DNA from: Phycisphaerae bacterium
GTDB lineage: Bacteria > Chloroflexota > Anaerolineae > 4572-78 > J111
Direction of reading: 5' to 3'
NCBI GenBank assembly: GCA_028285035.1
Contig: JANQQF010000070.1
Coordinates: 62,001 to 126,000 of the forward strand
Length of the DNA: 64,000 nt
The notes under the pieces were generated by a model. The model was not told where the DNA came from, did not search any database, and saw nothing but the letters and a program-made list of their open reading frames with translations. Shown here in pieces: positions 60,418 to 64,000 of this stretch. The position numbers and the translations under genes are program-made. Positions within the stretch are counted from its first letter, which is position 1; each line of letters begins with the position of its first letter.

Positions 60418-62676
60418 ATGACAATCACAACTGCTGGTAACACTGTTACATCTAGCGGGCGAACCATTGGTCTGCTGGGCGCGGTGAGCGTGGGGGTAGG
60501 TGCCATCGTCGGCGGGGGTATTTTGGCTCTGGCTGGGGTGGCTTTTGCCAGCACCGGGCCAAGTGCCATTGTTGCGTTTGGGTTAAACGGGGTAATTGCT
60601 CTGCTCACCGCCCTCAGTTTTGCCGAGCTGTCCGCCGTCTTCCCCCAATCCGGGGGCACGTACACCTTTGCCAAGAAAGTACTTTCGGTGCGGGCGGCAT
60701 TTATGGTAGGCTGGGTGGTGTGGTTTGCGTCAATTGTGGCAGCGGTGTTGTACGCCATCGGCTTTGGCGCATTTGCTGTTATTATTATTGAGCAAGTGTG
60801 GCAAACAGATTTTGGTAGCCCCCCAGTGTGGCTCCATTCGCCCTGGGCGGTGACGGGGCTGGCCATTGGGGCCACATTGGTCTACATGGCCTCGATGATG
60901 CGGGAGAGTGGCGGCGGTGGCCCGTGGGCCAATATCGGCAAGGTGTTTGTGTTTGGGGTGCTGATTGTGGGCGGCCTGTGGGCCTTGACGGCCTACAGCC
61001 CCCGCGAAATTACGGTGCGAATGACTCCTTTTTTTGCGACTGGTTTTGGGGGTCTCATTCAAGCAATGGGCTATACCTTCATCGCCCTGCAAGGTTTTGA
61101 TTTGATTGCTGCTGTGGCTGGCGAAGTGAAAGAGCCGCAGCGTGTCATTCCTCGGGCCATGCTCATCTCGCTGGGCATTGCCCTGCTGATTTACCTGCCC
61201 TTGCTTTTTGTTATTACCACCGTTGGGGTTCCTGATGGCGCAAATATTGTGGCCCTCAGCGCCGCCCAACCCGAAACTATCATTGCCATTGCCGCCCAGA
61301 ACTACTTGGGTCAGTTTGGCTACTGGCTGGTGATGGTGGCCGCCGTGTTATCGATGCTTTCGGCCTTGCAAGCAAACCTTTTTGCCGCCTCGCGGGTGGC
61401 TCTGACTATGTCTCGGGACCGGACCCTGCCCCGCCGGTTGGAGCAAATTGACCCCACTTACGGCACACCCCGCCCGGCCATTCTGGCAACCACCGCCATC
61501 ATCATCGCCCTGCTCATCATTCTGCCCGATGTAGCTTCGGCGGGAGCAGCCTCCAGTCTCATCTTTTTGATAACCTTTGCCCTAGCACACGGCATCAGTA
61601 TTTTAGCTCGCCGTCGCCGGGGTGAGAACCAGCCCGCCTTGCCTTTTCAAGTACCAGCCTTCCCCGCCGTGCCACTCATTGGGGCTGCGGCCTGCATCGG
61701 GCTGGCCGTGTTTCAGGGCAGTAGCGTTCCTTCAGCCGGCTTGATTGCCACTATGTGGCTGATAATTGGCACAGTGCTGTACCTCTCGCTTTTTGGCCGG
61801 CGGGCCAGAGTGGTAGATGCGGCGGCAGAAGCAATGGACCCGCAATTGATGCAGTTGCGAGGCCGTAGTCCGCTGGTTTTAGTGCCCATTGCCAACCCCG
61901 ACAATGCTGATGAAATGGTCTACGTAGCCGACTCTCTTAGCCCGCCCAATATTGGCCGGGTGTTGTTGTTAACGGTGGTCACGCCGCCCAGCGAAGATTG
62001 GCAGCCCTCGGAAGAGCCGCAACGAATTATTGACGCCCAAGCCATTCTGCGTGGTTCGCTAACAGCTTCGTTTGAGGCCAAATTCAAACCGGAAGCCTTA
62101 ACGACCATCGCCAACGACCCCTGGCGAGAGATTGCCCGCGTGGCTCAGGTTCACCGCTGTGAAAGTTTGCTTCTGGGGCTGACAAATTTTTCACAGGGGC
62201 ACACCGGCGACAATCTGGAACGGTTGATGACTCAGGTATCTTGTGATGTGGTGGTTCTGCGGGCCAAAGAAAATTGGCGACCCAAGAACGTCAAACGAAT
62301 TTTGATTCCAGTTGGTGGCCAGGGCAATCATAGCGCGCTGCGGGCGCGGCTCTTAAGTAACTTCTCTCGCGAGGGCGATGGGGAGCGAGAATTCACCTTT
62401 TTGCAAATTATGCCCGCCAACACCCCCGACAAAGAGCGTATCAAGGCCGAGCGACGTCTGCTGACCTTTGCCAAAGACGAAGTACCCAGAGAGCCGCAGG
62501 TCAAAGTACTTTGCACAGATGAAGTGCGAGCCAGTATCACACAGGAAGCGGCAGAGGCCGATTTGGTGATTCTGGGTCTGCGTCAAGACCGTCAGCATCG
62601 AGGCTTCGGCGACATTACCCTCCACATCGCCAAAAACACCGACACCCCAATTATTATGATCAGCCACCACAATTAG
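60418..62676 (+). CDS. APC-family amino acid permease fused to USP domains
   Basis: A 752-residue protein. Residues 10-460 form about 12 helices of the APC superfamily (GLLGAVSVGVGAIVGGGILA is the unwound first helix; FAELSAVFPQSGGTYTFAKK follows). Residues about 480-752 hold universal-stress-protein-like domains (LVLVPIANPDNADEM, CESLLLGLTNFSQG, KRILIPVGGQGNHSAL, ADLVILGLRQDRQ), which bind nucleotides and may gate transport. The gene is clearly more GC-rich than its neighbours, especially the broken genes just upstream, which may mean transfer. ATG with AAGGAG upstream. Confidence 0.88.
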   Translation: MTITTAGNTVTSSGRTIGLLGAVSVGVGAIVGGGILALAGVAFASTGPSAIVAFGLNGVIALLTALSFAELSAVFPQSGGTYTFAKKVLSVRAAFMVGWVVWFASIVAAVLYAIGFGAFAVIIIEQVWQTDFGSPPVWLHSPWAVTGLAIGATLVYMASMMRESGGGGPWANIGKVFVFGVLIVGGLWALTAYSPREITVRMTPFFATGFGGLIQAMGYTFIALQGFDLIAAVAGEVKEPQRVIPRAMLISLGIALLIYLPLLFVITTVGVPDGANIVALSAAQPETIIAIAAQNYLGQFGYWLVMVAAVLSMLSALQANLFAASRVALTMSRDRTLPRRLEQIDPTYGTPRPAILATTAIIIALLIILPDVASAGAASSLIFLITFALAHGISILARRRRGENQPALPFQVPAFPAVPLIGAAACIGLAVFQGSSVPSAGLIATMWLIIGTVLYLSLFGRRARVVDAAAEAMDPQLMQLRGRSPLVLVPIANPDNADEMVYVADSLSPPNIGRVLLLTVVTPPSEDWQPSEEPQRIIDAQAILRGSLTASFEAKFKPEALTTIANDPWREIARVAQVHRCESLLLGLTNFSQGHTGDNLERLMTQVSCDVVVLRAKENWRPKNVKRILIPVGGQGNHSALRARLLSNFSREGDGEREFTFLQIMPANTPDKERIKAERRLLTFAKDEVPREPQVKVLCTDEVRASITQEAAEADLVILGLRQDRQHRGFGDITLHIAKNTDTPIIMISHHN

Positions 62677-62775
62677 TTACATCTCAGTAAGAAACTTCCT
62701 GTGTGATTAAAGCTGTCGATTTTATGAAGCTACGTCTTGATACCATACCATAGTGATTTAAAGCCCATCTCAGCG

Positions 62776-62800
62776 GCCTAACGCCTGAGTTCAAGCGATT
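62776..62800 (+). other. attC-like start motif in 210-base gap
   Basis: GCCTAAC followed by GCCTGAGTTCAAGC fits the first half of an integron attC site. No GTTRRRY partner is found in the following 100 bases. Noted because two other attC-like ends lie about 3-4 kb upstream. The rest of the 62677-62886 gap shows nothing. Confidence 0.2.
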
Positions 62801-62886
62801 AGGATGGTGAGACTACACTTGCCTGAATGGGTCTTTGCATCAATCGTGGCGGGCTAGCTGTCCGTAATCCCTTGGATGACTAACCA

Positions 62887-64000
62887 TCACCACGCCGAGT
62901 ATTTCGGCATTTCGAAGATCGCATAGGCGGCGGGGCTGATGATATCGTTGCCAGAGATGGGGGGCCGAAGCATCGAGTAACCGACAGCGGGATGGCAACG
63001 ATCATAACGGCCAGTGACGGCGAAGTCGAAAACGACGAACATTGGACCCATCCAGGGCCAGTTGTTGTGAGCATACTCAAAGCCATTGACCAAATACTCG
63101 GCCTGTTGCGCCTCGCTGACCTGCCAAATGGTGTGCTCACCAAAGTTGCAGCCCTCTAGCCCCGCCAACCAACTAAATTCGGTGGCCCAAATAGGTGTAT
63201 CAAAGTCACCGTACTTCTCCATAATAGCCCGTTGCGCTTCGGGTTTACGGAAGTAGGGGTAGCCGTTGCCATTTTCATCAATGCCGGTGGGATGGTCGTG
63301 CGGCCAGGGACCGCCGTAGGGGTGACTGCCCACGGCATCTACCAACCCTTTAAAGCCATTGGCATACATATCTTCCAAAAATCTCAGGTCATCGTAATCA
63401 CCGCCAGGGGAGGGTGCGCCACTAACAATAATGGCTTGGGGATCAGCCGCCCGAATGGCGGCAGAGGTGGCGCGGAGGAGATTGACAAATTCGGCAGGGT
63501 TGGGGTTATTCTCCCATTCAAAATTGAGATTAGGCTCATTCCAGATTTCATAGGCGATGGTTTGGTAAGAGGCCCCATAGCGACTACGAATATGCGCCGC
63601 TGCTTCAGCCGCATTTTCGGCAAAATTTTCGATTTCCTCACCGGAGCGTGGGGCATCGGGCAACCCGCCATCAGTCCAGACAACCAATTTGAGCAAGACA
63701 TGTTGGGTATCATATTTGAGTAGATCACTCAAAAGATTATCGGCATTGTTGAGAAAATTGGTGTTATTACGCAGATTGAGGTCGTGTTTCGCCCAGGTGA
63801 ATCCCCCCTGTACTGCAAACGCCATATTTTTTGCCTCAGCCAACTGCACGCCATACCCCAAATGATATTCTGAAACCGCAGCCGCCTCTACCGCTTCCTC
63901 CTCAACAGCAGGGCTTTCTTCGGCTGCCGTTTGTACCTCAGCAGCAACTGGTTCTGGGGGCGGTGGGGTGGCCGTGGGAGGAACAGTGGTGGGGGTATCA
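62887..64000 (-). CDS. Secreted clan-A glycoside hydrolase (partial)
   Basis: At least 371 residues; the N-terminus lies beyond the window end. The open frame continues past the ATG-like position at 63861 to base 64000, where it encodes a Thr/Pro-rich linker and an Ala/Glu-rich stretch (TPTTVPPTATPPPPEP, then AEEESP-like), as in exported Chloroflexota enzymes. The catalytic domain is a (beta/alpha)8 barrel with the acid/base in AYEIWNEPNLNFEWE and the nucleophile in PIWATEFSWLAG, as in GH5/GH39-type enzymes. It would cut a beta-linked polysaccharide outside the cell. The exact family and substrate are open. Confidence 0.82.
   Translation of the reverse strand, partial: DTPTTVPPTATPPPPEPVAAEVQTAAEESPAVEEEAVEAAAVSEYHLGYGVQLAEAKNMAFAVQGGFTWAKHDLNLRNNTNFLNNADNLLSDLLKYDTQHVLLKLVVWTDGGLPDAPRSGEEIENFAENAAEAAAHIRSRYGASYQTIAYEIWNEPNLNFEWENNPNPAEFVNLLRATSAAIRAADPQAIIVSGAPSPGGDYDDLRFLEDMYANGFKGLVDAVGSHPYGGPWPHDHPTGIDENGNGYPYFRKPEAQRAIMEKYGDFDTPIWATEFSWLAGLEGCNFGEHTIWQVSEAQQAEYLVNGFEYAHNNWPWMGPMFVVFDFAVTGRYDRCHPAVGYSMLRPPISGNDIISPAAYAIFEMPKYSAW

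Noticed and set aside
60150..60875. 241-residue minus-strand frame
   Set aside because: Most of it is antisense to the APC permease with Thr/Ala/Pro-rich shadow composition; only its last part carries a real signal, the DUF5615 relic, listed separately.
1..64000. CRISPR arrays, tRNA/rRNA genes, transposases, phage genes
   Set aside because: Looked for regular repeats with spacers, cloverleaf-like segments and known mobile-gene products in all gaps; none seen by eye.

Overview
The window reads as one contiguous stretch of a moderate-GC bacterial chromosome. My best guess is Chloroflexota (Anaerolineae-like). The clues are secreted lipoproteins with long Thr/Pro-rich linkers (37528-38778, 62887-64000), a lipoprotein with a VEKEVEVEKEVEK stretch (47328-48209), frequent TTG/GTG starts, and a loose mix of FMN enzymes, a M3 peptidase, a LarA-like racemase and small dispersed palindromic repeats. 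This is inference; no rRNA or marker gene is present to prove it.

Region 1 (43-16412, all +) looks like a lipid or polyketide biosynthesis cluster. It holds two glycosyltransferases, a FtsX-type permease, and a tight run of YghO-like acyltransferase, free-standing ketosynthase, free-standing acyl carrier protein, a 2664-residue synthase and a separate luciferase-like monooxygenase. The synthase order is fatty acyl-AMP ligase, ACP, KS, AT, ACP, KR, luciferase-like monooxygenase, with no thioesterase. The simplest reading is that a fatty acid is activated, extended once with malonate, reduced, oxidised and handed to an acceptor by the acyltransferase.

Region 2 (16413-30800) is mostly housekeeping and small accessory genes: a truncated membrane protein, DoxX/LysR, DUF402, a frameshifted HAD hydrolase, SelO, an XRE-cupin regulator facing a LysE-type exporter, a beta-keto acid cleavage enzyme with a thioesterase, a molybdopterin oxidoreductase operon and a membrane-anchored WD40 protein.

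Region 3 (30877-49046) is rich in flavin and redox genes: a lactate/glycolate oxidase-type enzyme; an operon with an iodotyrosine-deiodinase-like dehalogenase, a second nitroreductase and an unassigned P-loop protein; PepF; a PQQ-type sugar dehydrogenase lipoprotein; MarR with a promoter-operator and a two-gene small multidrug-type transporter; and a notable fusion of an N-acyltransferase (FeeM/LuxI-like) with a heme-oxygenase-like diiron oxidase, followed by flavodoxin and faced by an AraC regulator. Citrate synthase, a third nitroreductase and a YceI lipoprotein follow.

Region 4 (49235-58818) has an epimerase-LarA-aminotransferase operon, a REC-PAS-histidine kinase with a displaced phospho-acceptor Asp, a DddP-like M24 enzyme, enoyl-CoA hydratase and a methyltransferase. 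Region 5 (58819-60417) is a graveyard: integron-attC-like motifs, a frameshifted membrane protein, a copy of a MITE-like repeat also found at 40423-40531, and a DUF5615 pseudogene. The window ends with a GC-rich APC permease-USP fusion and a secreted clan-A glycoside hydrolase cut by the window edge. I saw no tRNA, rRNA, CRISPR array, transposase or phage gene.
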